A DNA stretch of 64,000 bases from DAITQM01 sp036832975 (GTDB lineage: Bacteria; Pseudomonadota; Gammaproteobacteria; Xanthomonadales; Wenzhouxiangellaceae): NCBI GenBank assembly GCA_036832975.1, contig DAITQM010000010.1, positions 22,345 through 86,344 of the forward strand, in the 5' to 3' direction. A program made the translations under genes and the position numbers. Under the pieces are notes generated by a model. The model saw only the letters and a program-made list of their open reading frames with translations. It had not been told where the DNA came from and did no database searches. The stretch's first letter is position 1; each line of letters begins with the position of its first letter. Below are positions 1-6,994 of this stretch, in pieces.

Positions 1-1
1 A

Positions 2-241
2 GCTATTGTGCAACTCTCCAACCTGAACGGAGACAATGGTTTTATACTAGATGGTGAGGGAGCTGATGGGGGTATTTCCGGATTCTCGGTTAGCACCGCA
101 GGTGATATTAACGATGATGGGTTAGACGACCTAATTATTGGGGCTCCACGCGCCGATCTTAACGGCTGTTTTTGTGGGCGGAGCTACGTATTGTTCGGAA
201 AACGCAATGATATTATTTTCCAAGATAGCTTTGAAGATTGA
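2..241 (+). CDS. FG-GAP repeat protein, C-terminal part (5' end outside window)
   Basis: This is the last ~79 codons of a protein whose start lies left of the window. The visible part carries an FG-GAP/integrin-alpha-like calcium-binding repeat: the stretch 'GDINDDGLDDLIIGAP' has the D-x-N-x-D-G-x-x-D spacing typical of the repeat, which builds extracellular beta-propellers. The protein ends in 'IIFQDSFED', resembling the short '(D)xIFxDGFE' tails found on many secreted repeat proteins of gammaproteobacteria. The likely location is cell surface or secreted. The substrate and true length cannot be seen. The reading frame is open from the window edge, and the stop TGA is followed after 5 bp by a separate fragment. 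Family call is fairly firm; function is open. Confidence 0.7.
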   Translation, partial: AIVQLSNLNGDNGFILDGEGADGGISGFSVSTAGDINDDGLDDLIIGAPRADLNGCFCGRSYVLFGKRNDIIFQDSFED

Positions 242-246
242 GATGA

Positions 247-360
247 CAATTCTTCTTTGATAATCAAGCGTATGTATTTTCTGGTGGTGGAATTTCTTCA
301 AGAAACCCATTTGAGGCAGCGGCGGATCGTTTTGCTCTGAAACAAAAAACAGGTAACTAA
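247..360 (+). pseudogene. Short open fragment ending just before the next gene (possible displaced toxin C-terminus)
   Basis: Thirty-seven codons without a start codon, between an in-frame TGA (244-246) and TAA (358-360). The translation contains 'FFFDNQAYVFSGGG' and 'NPFEAAADRFALKQK', which reads like real protein. The stop lies 1-4 bp before the next gene's start. I infer a leftover C-terminal coding scar; an open frame of this length can also occur by chance. Confidence 0.35.
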
Positions 361-364
361 GGTG

Positions 365-781
365 ATGACAAGATCATTTATATACAAAGTATTAATTTTT
401 ATGGCACTTATGTATATTAGTGATGCAAAATCGTTTCAAACCAATTTAGGGCCATCAATAGTTAATGCTACGGATGGCGACATGACAGTTCACATATCAA
501 AAAATGGTCGTCGAGTCATTGGCTTCACTATCAAGCCGATGCAAATTGTGAATGCCGTTGGGGTGAGAAAGAAAGACCTGTCATATTATAAGATTATTGT
601 GAGCGGTGAAAATTATGAGTCGGAATTTTCGTATATAATTATGAAAAAATCGGAGGAAGCACCTAGGAAGTTAGTTCGGCAGATGTGGTTATTTGACGGC
701 AATAACGGGTGTATCCTATCTAAAAACGAGTTTGATGAACTCAAGGTTAAATCATGCGATAATGTGAACTATGCCAATTGA
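365..781 (+). CDS. Small secreted protein of unknown function (immunity-like, paralogue A)
   Basis: A 138-residue protein with a predicted signal peptide: residues 1-22 have a basic start (TRSFIYK) and the hydrophobic core VLIFMALMYI, with likely cleavage near SDA-K. No family was recognised. The C-terminal part has two cysteines around 'GCILSKNEFDE' that may form a disulfide, fitting a periplasmic location. The gene at 5207 has a similar 'C-x-LSKN' segment, so the two may be distant paralogues. ATG at 365 was chosen over GTG at 362. Base composition is about 37% GC, far below the core genome. Its position directly after a coding scar suggests an immunity protein; that is inference. Confidence 0.6.
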   Translation: MTRSFIYKVLIFMALMYISDAKSFQTNLGPSIVNATDGDMTVHISKNGRRVIGFTIKPMQIVNAVGVRKKDLSYYKIIVSGENYESEFSYIIMKKSEEAPRKLVRQMWLFDGNNGCILSKNEFDELKVKSCDNVNYAN

Positions 782-818
782 TTTTTGAGATGAAGTAAAA
801 TGGACTCCTACTGGCTGA

Positions 819-941
819 TTCTGTGTTCTTGAATTCAGAAATGCTGCATGGCAGGTTGGGACGATTTCAGGAACACCGCTTCGTAATCCGGCATGGCGAC
901 CAGTCGACACTTTCAAACATCTGAGAAAGCCAGGGAGATAG
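819..941 (+). pseudogene. Open fragment ending 2 bp before the next gene (possible toxin C-terminus scar)
   Basis: Forty codons open between an upstream TGA and TAG at 939-941. The translation includes 'AAWQVGTISGTPLRNPAWRP' followed by VDTFKHLRKPGR. It has no start codon. The following gene begins at 944, only 2 bp after the stop, the spacing usual for co-translated toxin/immunity pairs. Fragment status is inferred from position and composition. Confidence 0.4.
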
Positions 942-943
942 AT

Positions 944-1411
944 ATGAATAAATATGCCCCACGTTTCATCTTGTTTTCAATACTCGTAATGCTGGCCGGT
1001 TGCGTCACAGCCGGTAGTATCAGATGTGATACGGAATTGTCAGTAAAACAAAGAAACGAAAATGGCTATCAATCATTGAATTTTATTTCTATCGTTTCGG
1101 TGATAGCTGATCCTGATAAATATGATGGGAAAAGAATAAGTGTAGTTGGTGTATTTGTACTTCATTATGACCGAGCTGTACTTTACATTACCAAGGATCA
1201 CTTGCAAGCCGATGAATTTACTTCAGCCATATTTGCTGATTTACCCAAGTGCATTACACTTGAAAATATGGAATTGATGTCTGAATGGAATGGTAAATTC
1301 GTTAGAATTGATGGAGTTTTCGATTCTGATAGAAGAACAACGCAAGTGGATGCCGGAACAATTACTAATGTTGAGCGTATAGAGCTGTATTATTCAGAAT
1401 CTGGAAGTTAA
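944..1411 (+). CDS. Small lipoprotein of unknown function (paralogue B)
   Basis: A 155-residue protein with a type II signal peptide; the lipobox 'MLAGC' gives a lipidated Cys near residue 20. ATG 944 was chosen because AGGGAG lies about 8 bp upstream and because the signal sequence starts there (MNKYAPRF); an in-frame ATG at 893 would add a non-signal extension. The mature part contains 'ADPDKYDGKRISVVGVFVL' and 'FVRIDGVFD', a pattern of short strands common in small OB-fold-like periplasmic proteins. The gene at 4805 has the same pattern (SSNYDNKNISVEGYL, YVRITGLYG), so the two are probably paralogues. Low GC. Function unknown; immunity role inferred from context. Confidence 0.65.
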   Translation: MNKYAPRFILFSILVMLAGCVTAGSIRCDTELSVKQRNENGYQSLNFISIVSVIADPDKYDGKRISVVGVFVLHYDRAVLYITKDHLQADEFTSAIFADLPKCITLENMELMSEWNGKFVRIDGVFDSDRRTTQVDAGTITNVERIELYYSESGS

Positions 1412-1412
1412 T

Positions 1413-1502
1413 TGCAGCGAGATTGATGTATATGTTGATTTTATCCATGGCCTGCTCGATTTCTTCGGCAGTTCATGGGGTCGGACCTGCGTAACTGCTT
1501 GA
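1413..1502 (+). pseudogene. Short open fragment after the lipoprotein gene
   Basis: Thirty codons in a frame different from the preceding gene, ending at TGA 1500-1502. The translation contains 'EIDVYVDFIHGLLDFFGSSW'. It has no start and no gene directly follows. It may be another coding scar of the island, but is too short to be sure. Confidence 0.25.
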
Positions 1503-1761
1503 CTGACAAGCAAAACACGACAAAATTATAGCCAAATTTTTTGGCATTGAAAATCGCGTTTTAATGGAGTTGAAATCATTGATGCCGAGCATACTGCTGC
1601 TCCGTCGCTCCTGCTTGCCATGATGCAGCTTGGCAGTGCTTAACGGATCCGGCGCCGGTGCCAGTGACGACAAAGCTCGCGGGAGACGCGGTGGCATAGT
1701 ATGATTTTCGGGGTGAAATATATGCGGATAAAATTATCGGAGTCAGGTGAACGCACGCGCC
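1503..1761. other. Intergenic stretch without a supportable gene
   Basis: Small open frames here have no ribosome site or recognisable product. It contains a GGGGTCGG motif (1477-1484, just upstream) that recurs at 6615-6622, at the two ends of the island's fragment-rich part. Base composition shifts from AT-rich to mixed around 1640. I see no promoter or terminator I would defend. Confidence 0.4.
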
Positions 1762-1908
1762 ACCTAACTGGCGCTGGAGTGCGGATACCGCTGCGCGGCC
1801 TAGCCCCGTGCCTGCCTGCCTGTGCGTTTTTGCGCTCAGACAGGCGGCGCGAAAATCCCTTTTCGCGCGCTGCACGCGGGGTGTCGCTCACCGCCCGATC
1901 CGTTAGGC
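1762..1908 (+). other. attC-like integron recombination site
   Basis: The stretch starts with ACCTAAC (1762-1768), matching the RYYYAAC half-core, and ends with GTTAGGC (1902-1908), matching the GTTRRRY core; six of seven bases are complementary between the ends. Between them are internal inverted repeats, including GCGCGAAAA-tccc-TTTTCGCGC. At 147 bp it is slightly longer than the usual 57-141 bp range. An ATG follows 15 bp after the core, the usual layout of a gene cassette. No integrase and no second attC were found in the window, so this would be a lone site. Confidence 0.4.
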
Positions 1909-1923
1909 GAGAGTGAAACTGCC

Positions 1924-2864
1924 ATGCGAGTCCTAATGCTCTTCACAATGGTGGCAGGCCTTGCGTCAGCACAATTACCGATCGAAATGCCCGATGCTAA
2001 ACCGCTGAGTTATGACAGTGGGGATTCGGGGACCTTCGTCTTTTCAATCGCAATCACCGGCGGGGACGCGAAGAATGTCCGTTATCTTCTGTCGAACCAC
2101 AGCGGACATCTCAGGTTGGTGTTGACAGCGACGACGTTCGCTGCGAGTCTCCCCTGATTACCGGCTATCCCGGCTCAAGAATTCCTACCTTGATGACGCA
2201 CACCTTCTCCCGGAAGGGCTCGCCTGAGCGAGCTCTTTACGAGTGGCATCTGTGCTTCGTGCTCGACGGTGTAAACTACATTGGCTGGCGCGGATATGAT
2301 CCGGGTCCAGGTTCAAAGTTGTCGGTCGCGTGCCGTATCGAAATAGGCAAGACTCCCAACGACATTTATGCTTGCACGGTCGAGGAACTCACCATCGACC
2401 GGCGGAACTACTCCGAGCACCGGATCTCATGCGACGTAGAAGGCCTTTGCAGGACATTTGATACCTCCGCCGACTATACGACCTGGAAGAAAACACCCCT
2501 TACGCCTGCGGACCGCATCGCCATCGGATTGGCCATTTTGAATCACGAGCTCAATACGGGCTCTTCGTACATGCGCTCTAACCTGATGGATTACTTCGTG
2601 TCTATCGACGGTAAAGACATCATGCCCCCCATGGTGTCCGCGTTCGGAAAGACGCCTGTGCGTCTTCTCGCTGGAAGCAAGTTCTCCGAGGGCAAAGGCA
2701 TGAGGCTCTCGATTGGCGGCTTTCAGCGAGGATTTGATGGTAGCGTCAAGGCATCATTCTCATACTATTGTGGGGATCTATGCGCATCGGCTCATGAGGC
2801 GATGCTTGTACAGAGCCGCGGGAAGTGGACAGTCGTACATTCGGAGATGCTGTGGATTTCATGA
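1924..2864 (+). pseudogene. Secreted protein of unknown function, frameshifted (cassette-like gene)
   Basis: The 5' frame (1924-2157) starts with a good signal peptide, MRVLMLFTMVAGLASA, followed by plausible mature sequence to 'YLLSNHSGHLR'. It then degenerates (LVLTATTFAASLP) to a stop. The -1 frame is open from before 2100 through 2864 and continues with convincing sequence: 'VGVDSDDVRCESPLI', then 'ALYEWHLCFVLDGVNYIGW', ending 'SRGKWTVVHSEMLWIS'. Joining the frames near 2100-2118 gives one protein of about 312 residues, so a one-base deletion or a sequencing error is likely. An internal ATG at 2193 could start a shorter product. The gene follows the attC-like site by 15 bp. Its GC is higher than that of the flanking small genes. 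No family was recognised. Confidence 0.55.
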
Positions 2865-2901
2865 CAGAGAGGAAGAAAAAGAGACATCCACAATTATTTG
2901 A

Positions 2902-3036
2902 TTGGCGAGCCGATATACAGATATAAACAATTTTACTAAACACTATTTTGTTGGTGGACCTGGTTTCTTGGCGACACAGAATGGTCTTCTATTTCAACGT
3001 GGAAAAGACAACATCATTGATTATGACCCATATTAA
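2902..3036 (+). pseudogene. Open fragment overlapping the next gene start (possible toxin C-terminus scar)
   Basis: Forty-four codons between an upstream TGA and TAA 3034-3036, with no start. The translation includes 'HYFVGGPGFLATQNGLLFQR' and ends GKDNIIDYDPY, which looks like genuine protein. It overlaps the next gene, starting at 3023, by 14 bp, as in translationally coupled pairs. Confidence 0.45.
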
Positions 3037-3454
3037 GAAATCAGTTTTAATTTTACTTATTGTAAGTTGCCATTGTTTTGCCAGTGGCGAAGTTAGTGAG
3101 TTTTGGAATGAACTTTCGTTTAGAACGGAGGGAGGTGACTTTGTTTCAATTTCGCTTGAAAATTGTCGCTTGAAAAGTATGCGCGTCGAATTGCGAGGCA
3201 AAATAATTAAAATTCCTGATAATGCTTTATTGGGGTTAGATCAACCTGTATTGCAAAAAGTAAATCTCGTGCGGTCATTTTCAATGGAGGATGGGGAATC
3301 AAAGTCTAGCATTATACTTAAAGTGCCTACAATAAATGAAGATCTTGATCGTAGTTTGGTTGTATGGTTTGTATTTAGCGATGAAAAACTATTAGAAAGA
3401 AATGTTTGGACATACGAGCCGATTCAAAAATTGATTTCAGTAGAGTCTTATTGA
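3023..3454 (+). CDS. Small secreted protein of unknown function
   Basis: A 143-residue protein. ATG 3023 was chosen over an upstream in-frame TTG at 2948 because the signal peptide starts here: MTHIKKSVLILLIVSCHCFAS, with cleavage likely after FAS. The mature part is beta-strand rich (e.g. 'FVSISLENCRLKSMRVELRG') with no recognised domain. It is followed 29 bp later by a lipoprotein gene on the same strand, likely co-transcribed. Its start overlaps the end of an upstream coding fragment by 14 bp. GC content is about 35%. Periplasmic localisation is predicted; an immunity role is inference only. Confidence 0.6.
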   Translation: MTHIKKSVLILLIVSCHCFASGEVSEFWNELSFRTEGGDFVSISLENCRLKSMRVELRGKIIKIPDNALLGLDQPVLQKVNLVRSFSMEDGESKSSIILKVPTINEDLDRSLVVWFVFSDEKLLERNVWTYEPIQKLISVESY

Positions 3455-3483
3455 ATTAAAATGAAATGCGAAGTGTGATTAAG

Positions 3484-4068
3484 ATGCCTATTTCTTCCAA
3501 AACTAAGATAGTTTTCATCTTATTAATTGGCATGTTATGTTCGTGTAAAAGCGAGTCTAGTAAAAATCTGGAATTGGATAGATTCAAATTTCTAGATGAA
3601 TGTGTCAAGCTGATTGATTATGACATCCGATCAGCACTGGCTAATTTACAAAATATATATTCTATAAGATCGGCTGCTATCTTTGTTTCCAAGCATATTA
3701 CACATGATTTGAACAATGCATTTCTTAAAGCAGGATCAATGGCTAAAAATATCGATCATGAATTAATAACAGAAACTGAACTGCAAAACATTTTTGGTGT
3801 TGTTTACGAATATGCTGCAACAGAAATTAGTTCTATTGAAAGATACAAAAACTCAGGCTGTAGTTTAATTGCGACTGAAATCGTTGAAACGAAAATCGCA
3901 TCGTATATGAATGTATATGCTACACCAATTTCAAGAGAATTTAATGAAATAGGACTTACTGATAGTTACCATATGCGATCTGCTTTCTTTCTGATGGTTG
4001 CTTTTGAAACGGCTGGTGTTGAATGGGAACTGAGTTGGTTTGGCAATATTGCTAATAACTTTGAATAA
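3484..4068 (+). CDS. Lipoprotein of unknown function
   Basis: A 194-residue protein with a lipoprotein signal: hydrophobic core IVFILLIGMLCSC, lipidated Cys near residue 21. ATG 3484 was chosen; ATG 3466 would add six residues (MRSVIK) and cannot be excluded. The mature domain looks mostly alpha-helical, with segments such as 'ECVKLIDYDIRSALANLQNI' and 'GVVYEYAATEISSIERYK', and no catalytic motif is seen. It sits directly behind the secreted protein at 3023, possibly as a pair. The frame continues open after its TAA (4066-4068) into GC-richer sequence, suggesting a recombination junction at the 3' end. Low GC. Not recognised. Confidence 0.6.
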   Translation: MPISSKTKIVFILLIGMLCSCKSESSKNLELDRFKFLDECVKLIDYDIRSALANLQNIYSIRSAAIFVSKHITHDLNNAFLKAGSMAKNIDHELITETELQNIFGVVYEYAATEISSIERYKNSGCSLIATEIVETKIASYMNVYATPISREFNEIGLTDSYHMRSAFFLMVAFETAGVEWELSWFGNIANNFE

Positions 4069-4215
4069 CTTAATGGTGAAACTCTGGAAGAAGCGATGAC
4101 CAGCGTAGGTGGCCAATATCCGGCCAACAAAGTCGATGACCTCACGCCCCGAGTCTGGAAACAAACATTCGGCACCAACCCCCTATTGTCCGATATCGAC
4201 CGCATCAGGAATTAA
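4069..4215 (+). pseudogene. GC-richer open fragment in frame behind the preceding stop
   Basis: Forty-eight codons immediately after the TAA of the lipoprotein and in the same frame, ending TAA 4213-4215. The translation has 'NGETLEEAMTSVGGQYPANK' then VDDLTPRVWKQTFGTNPLLSDID. GC is about 53%, against about 35% on both sides, so it is compositionally foreign to its neighbours. The next gene starts 9 bp later at 4225 or at 4279. Best read as the tail of a lost larger gene. Confidence 0.5.
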
Positions 4216-4278
4216 CGGCGTAGAATGACCGCTTACAGCATAATGAGCAACAATTTCAATAGGTCAATACGAAGATGT

Positions 4279-4689
4279 ATGTCGCTTGATCGATACTTAC
4301 GGAAATTAGGCGTGAGAATCTCTCGATTTTCTTATTGCTGTCTTTTGGCGATTTTGTCTGGGTGCAGTGCTATGGCGCCGTCGAATGCTGACTACTATGA
4401 TCGATCAGATGTCATTCGTTATCTTGAGCAGGTAAAAGCTTCTCTGCGTCAAGAGAGAACAGTGGAATACTGCCAGATAGATGAGTATTCAGACCGTTCG
4501 AAGGATACCGTCGACGCTGTACTTCAGTTGTCAGGACATGACTTGCTGGAGTGGAGGAAGGCAACTGCTAAGATCGAGGGTATTGACGTCGAATTGATCG
4601 CTGGACTGGGCAGCAAACGACTTAGTATTGGTGTGGAGTTAAGACGTAATCGGTGTCATCGATTTGAAATCGCTTGGATTGTGCCTTGA
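4279..4689 (+). CDS. Small lipoprotein of unknown function
   Basis: A 136-residue protein from ATG 4279. The signal peptide MSLDRYLRKLGVRISRFSYC leads into CLLAILSGC, giving a lipobox LSGC at about residue 29. ATG 4225 is an alternative that would give an unusually long n-region of 46 residues before the Cys. The mature part (about 108 residues) includes 'SDVIRYLEQVKASLRQERTV' and a C-terminal strand-rich segment 'LSIGVELRRNRCHRFEIAWI'. No family was recognised. It is preceded by a coding scar ending at 4215. Mixed GC (about 45%). Likely anchored in a membrane facing the periplasm; immunity role inferred from context. Confidence 0.55.
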   Translation: MSLDRYLRKLGVRISRFSYCCLLAILSGCSAMAPSNADYYDRSDVIRYLEQVKASLRQERTVEYCQIDEYSDRSKDTVDAVLQLSGHDLLEWRKATAKIEGIDVELIAGLGSKRLSIGVELRRNRCHRFEIAWIVP

Positions 4690-4742
4690 GCTTGTTGAAC
4701 CCTGGGGTTGTGACGTTCTTATGTTCAGAAGCCTTTTCCTGA

Positions 4743-4808
4743 CTCGCCTTAGGCCAATTTTTCAGACCCAATAACCAAATTTCGCAATATCAGAGATGCA
4801 GGCGATGA
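4743..4808 (+). pseudogene. Short fragment whose stop overlaps the next start (ATGA)
   Basis: Twenty-one codons (LALGQFFRPNNQISQYQRCR...) ending TGA 4806-4808. The stop overlaps the ATG (4805-4807) of the next gene in the classic ATGA coupling arrangement. It is too short to judge by itself but follows the pattern of the other fragments in the island. Confidence 0.3.
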
Positions 4809-5200
4809 ACAAAAAGTTTTTTCTATTTACGTTCGTCATTTTAGCATGTAAAATGTTGTACGCTTCTGAGTATGTTATGCTCAATGACCTCATGCGAAAT
4901 TCTTCAAATTATGATAACAAAAATATATCTGTGGAAGGATATCTATGTATTGAACATCCTACAGCGATGTTGATTCAGGATCCTCTTACTTGCCATGTTT
5001 ATAATGCTGCATCTATTGAAATCGAAGTAACTCGTGACATGTTGCAAAAACGAGAGAACTACGGCGCTGATTCGTATGTGAGAATTACTGGCCTGTATGG
5101 CGCCGTGCCTAATGATTCAATCGTAATAGATTCTGGATCACGATACGGTGTTATTAAAAATCCGAAGGTGGATATTTTAGGAGTTCCAAAAGCTAGATAG
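4805..5200 (+). CDS. Small secreted protein of unknown function (paralogue B')
   Basis: A 131-residue protein with a signal peptide (MNKKFFLFTFVILACKMLYA, cleavage before SEY). ATG 4805 was chosen over 4796 because the basic n-region starts there and it overlaps an upstream stop as ATGA. The mature domain contains 'SNYDNKNISVEGYLCIEHP' and 'YVRITGLYGAVPNDSIVIDS', matching in order and spacing the lipoprotein at 944 ('DKYDGKRISVVGVF', 'FVRIDGVF'). I infer a shared fold, probably a small OB-like barrel. Unlike the 944 protein it has no convincing lipobox. The gene at 5207 follows after 6 bp. Function unknown. Confidence 0.6.
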   Translation: MNKKFFLFTFVILACKMLYASEYVMLNDLMRNSSNYDNKNISVEGYLCIEHPTAMLIQDPLTCHVYNAASIEIEVTRDMLQKRENYGADSYVRITGLYGAVPNDSIVIDSGSRYGVIKNPKVDILGVPKAR

Positions 5201-5206
5201 ACACAG

Positions 5207-5638
5207 GTGCCATATATCAGAGTGAATGGCGATACCTTCACCAATAGAATCAGCAATAAATTCGATGTTTTTATTAGAGCTATTCAAGGGAATAAATTAG
5301 CTGATGCTGCAATGGAAATAAGTCCAAACAAATCATATGCTATAAATACTTTACTGCCAGATCTAAAGAATGATAAAACAAGAATTAATTGGATTCTACT
5401 ATCATCACCAAATAGCTTAGCGAAGCTACAAGTTAAACATTCGTATTTCTTTATACTTCATCATGAATCCAAAGAAACTCTTTATCGAATGTGCATATGC
5501 GGTAATGACTCTTGTGTATTAAGCAAGAACGCGATAGCTGATGTTTCGACACTTCTCAAAGGTAGTCAAGAATTGTGTTTGGATTTTATACTCGAGAATA
5601 ATGAAATTTACCTAGATCTAATGCCTTTGATATATTAA
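5207..5638 (+). CDS. Small protein of unknown function (possible paralogue A')
   Basis: A 143-residue open frame starting at GTG 5207, 6 bp after the preceding stop. No signal peptide is visible at this start, unlike most neighbours, so it may be cytoplasmic or mis-started. It contains 'YFFILHHESKETLYRMCIC' and 'GNDSCVLSKNAIADVS'. The 'C-x-LSKN' segment recalls 'GCILSKNEFDE' in the protein at 365, suggesting distant homology. No recognised family and weak ribosome site. GC is about 34%. It is probably co-translated with the gene at 4805. The order A-B at the left and B'-A' here suggests the pair was duplicated or acquired twice. Confidence 0.5.
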   Translation: MPYIRVNGDTFTNRISNKFDVFIRAIQGNKLADAAMEISPNKSYAINTLLPDLKNDKTRINWILLSSPNSLAKLQVKHSYFFILHHESKETLYRMCICGNDSCVLSKNAIADVSTLLKGSQELCLDFILENNEIYLDLMPLIY

Positions 5639-5639
5639 T

Positions 5640-5744
5640 CATGGGCTTATTCCGAACGATGCGGTAGGTAAGGTGTATGTGCAATACCAGGCCCAAGACG
5701 CCAGTTATAAAATTGCCAGGAATATGATATGGTTAGATCAATAA
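5640..5744 (+). pseudogene. Open fragment overlapping the next gene start (possible toxin C-terminus scar)
   Basis: Thirty-four codons from behind the preceding gene to TAA 5742-5744: 'HGLIPNDAVGKVYVQYQAQD' followed by ASYKIARN. It overlaps the start of the next gene (5729) by 16 bp, the same arrangement as at 3023. No start codon or independent ribosome site was seen. Confidence 0.4.
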
Positions 5745-6403
5745 TATCAGCTTTGTTTAGATCACACAGAAGTTGTTTCAGACTCTTCTGCTATCGCGGG
5801 TTATTGCTGCAACTCGCGTTGTTACCACTGATGAATTTTTATGCAGACAAAATGGCGGTTGCAGCAGATGATGTAACCTATTTCCCTAAATTATATTATG
5901 AATCCGAAGTAGAGGGAAAATATTTAGGGGTGTATAGAAGTTTTATTGTACAGCTTCAGTTGCCATCTTTCTTGGAAATTTCGCTCACAGATGAGAATGT
6001 AGAAGGATATCGATTTATGTTGATGCCTGCCTTCAGCAGCACCATCATAATCCAAGTTATCAAGGAGCCTGATAATTTAGTAATTGCTGATGCTTATGAG
6101 GTTGCTCGAGACAGCAGTTCTTTCGGGCGAACCGTTCCTTTTAGACTAAGAGATGGTCATATTCGTCTCACTGTGAAAGAAAGCAAATTTATTAAATTCT
6201 CAAATTTCCTGGATGAGGGGGGTTTTTGGGAGTTGTATCATTTTGGATGGGGAAGTGGTTTAGATACTTCGACGTGGGTTATTGAAGGTGTAAAAGATGG
6301 GCAGCATCATTTCTTTTCTTCAAGTGATCCGGTACTTAAGAAAATCGAACAAGCAATTCGTTACATGCACGAGAATGTCATGAATATACCCTTCGAACGC
6401 TAA
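5729..6403 (+). CDS. Secreted protein of unknown function
   Basis: A 224-residue protein, the largest of the island's small genes. The N-terminus has a basic region (residues 1-22) and the hydrophobic stretch GLLLQLALLPLMNFYA, with likely cleavage after AVA near residue 45. The long n-region means the real start could be internal. The mature part contains 'YLGVYRSFIVQLQLPSFLEI' and aromatic-rich 'GFWELYHFGWGSGLD'. No catalytic motif or known family. Its start overlaps an upstream coding fragment. Low GC (about 40%). It is the last plus-strand gene of the island. Confidence 0.6.
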   Translation: MVRSIISALFRSHRSCFRLFCYRGLLLQLALLPLMNFYADKMAVAADDVTYFPKLYYESEVEGKYLGVYRSFIVQLQLPSFLEISLTDENVEGYRFMLMPAFSSTIIIQVIKEPDNLVIADAYEVARDSSSFGRTVPFRLRDGHIRLTVKESKFIKFSNFLDEGGFWELYHFGWGSGLDTSTWVIEGVKDGQHHFFSSSDPVLKKIEQAIRYMHENVMNIPFER

Positions 6404-6428
6404 TTCCGATGTTCTGCGTCATCTATGA

Positions 6429-6614
6429 TCGACAACATCCTCAGCAAGATCAGTGGCCGGAGGTCAGTGGTCACCAACAATTTGGCCCAGTCTTGGTCAG
6501 GCGTACGCAACCGAGTTGAGCGCCAGCTTCTCGAACGTCATGCGAAATGTTGACGCACCCATTCTCGACGGTTCCGCTTACTCCACCGCGGTGCGCGTGG
6601 ATACGCTTGGATAA
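6429..6614 (+). pseudogene. Sixty-codon open fragment at the island's right end
   Basis: Sixty-one codons open between TGA and TAA 6612-6614, without a good start. The translation includes 'LGQAYATELSASFSNVMRNV' and ends DAPILDGSAYSTAVRVDTLG. GC is about 57%, above the rest of the island. A second frame is also open over the first half (IDNILSKISGRRSVVTNN), so a frameshift is possible. It is followed by a GGGGTCGG motif also found at 1477. Probably the tail of a lost larger gene. Confidence 0.4.
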
Positions 6615-6667
6615 GGGGTCGGAGTCATATTCCTAGGGTCAATCACCGGCAGATCGTGATCTGACTT

Positions 6668-6994
6668 TCACTCGCCCACCCGCCGCAACGCATGATCGGA
6701 CACTTTTCTGGAGAGATACAGCCCAGCGCTCATCATATCCTCGATGACCGGCCGGGCTTTGGGGATGAGGCCGCGTTGTTTGGCGACGAGCACGATGACA
6801 AACCAGGTCGTGTGCTCGATGGCCTGCGCTGTGAAGTCCTGAGCGCCCCGACGCAGAATCTCCTCGGCCACCGGCTCGGGCACCCACACTTCGTGGGAAA
6901 AGGCTTGCAGCAGATCGAGATGGTGGCTGCGGGCGAGAAAGATCAGCGGCGAGGCATCGATGACAGCAGCTTGCGCCGTCGGCGGTTCAACCAC
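6668..6994 (-). pseudogene. DUF3368 PIN-domain toxin with internal deletion
   Basis: A 108-residue product from GTG 6994, overlapping the upstream antitoxin gene by 8 bp. The N-terminus has the PIN start 'AVIDASPLIFLARS' with the first metal-binding Asp, and 'VWVPEPVAEEILRRG'. The C-terminus has the typical DUF3368 end, 'KQRGLIPKARPVIEDMMSAG'. Complete members are about 150-160 residues and carry a middle part with a G-E-x-E-A motif and a later Asp. Here the sequence jumps from 'TTWFVIV' straight to 'LVAKQRGLIP', so about 45-50 residues including essential acidic residues are missing in frame. The nuclease is therefore probably inactive. The family normally degrades RNA as a toxin. Confidence 0.7.

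Noticed and set aside
1473..1916. Several small open frames on both strands around 1.5-1.9 kb
   Set aside because: They overlap the attC-like palindromes, lack ribosome sites and show no protein-like features.
3931..4205. Minus-strand open frames opposite the lipoprotein end
   Set aside because: The plus-strand reading (48 codons ending at 4215) is more protein-like and fits the pattern of the other fragments.
6436..6545. Alternative plus-strand frame (IDNILSKISGRRSVVTNN...) as a separate gene
   Set aside because: Short, no ribosome site, and overlaps the longer fragment frame. At most it shows a frameshift in the same remnant.
1477..6622. GGGGTCGG motifs at 1477 and 6615 as possible attachment-site pair of the island
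   Set aside because: Only 8 bp match and the flanks differ. Similar words are common beside REP-type sequences, so this is not enough for an att site.
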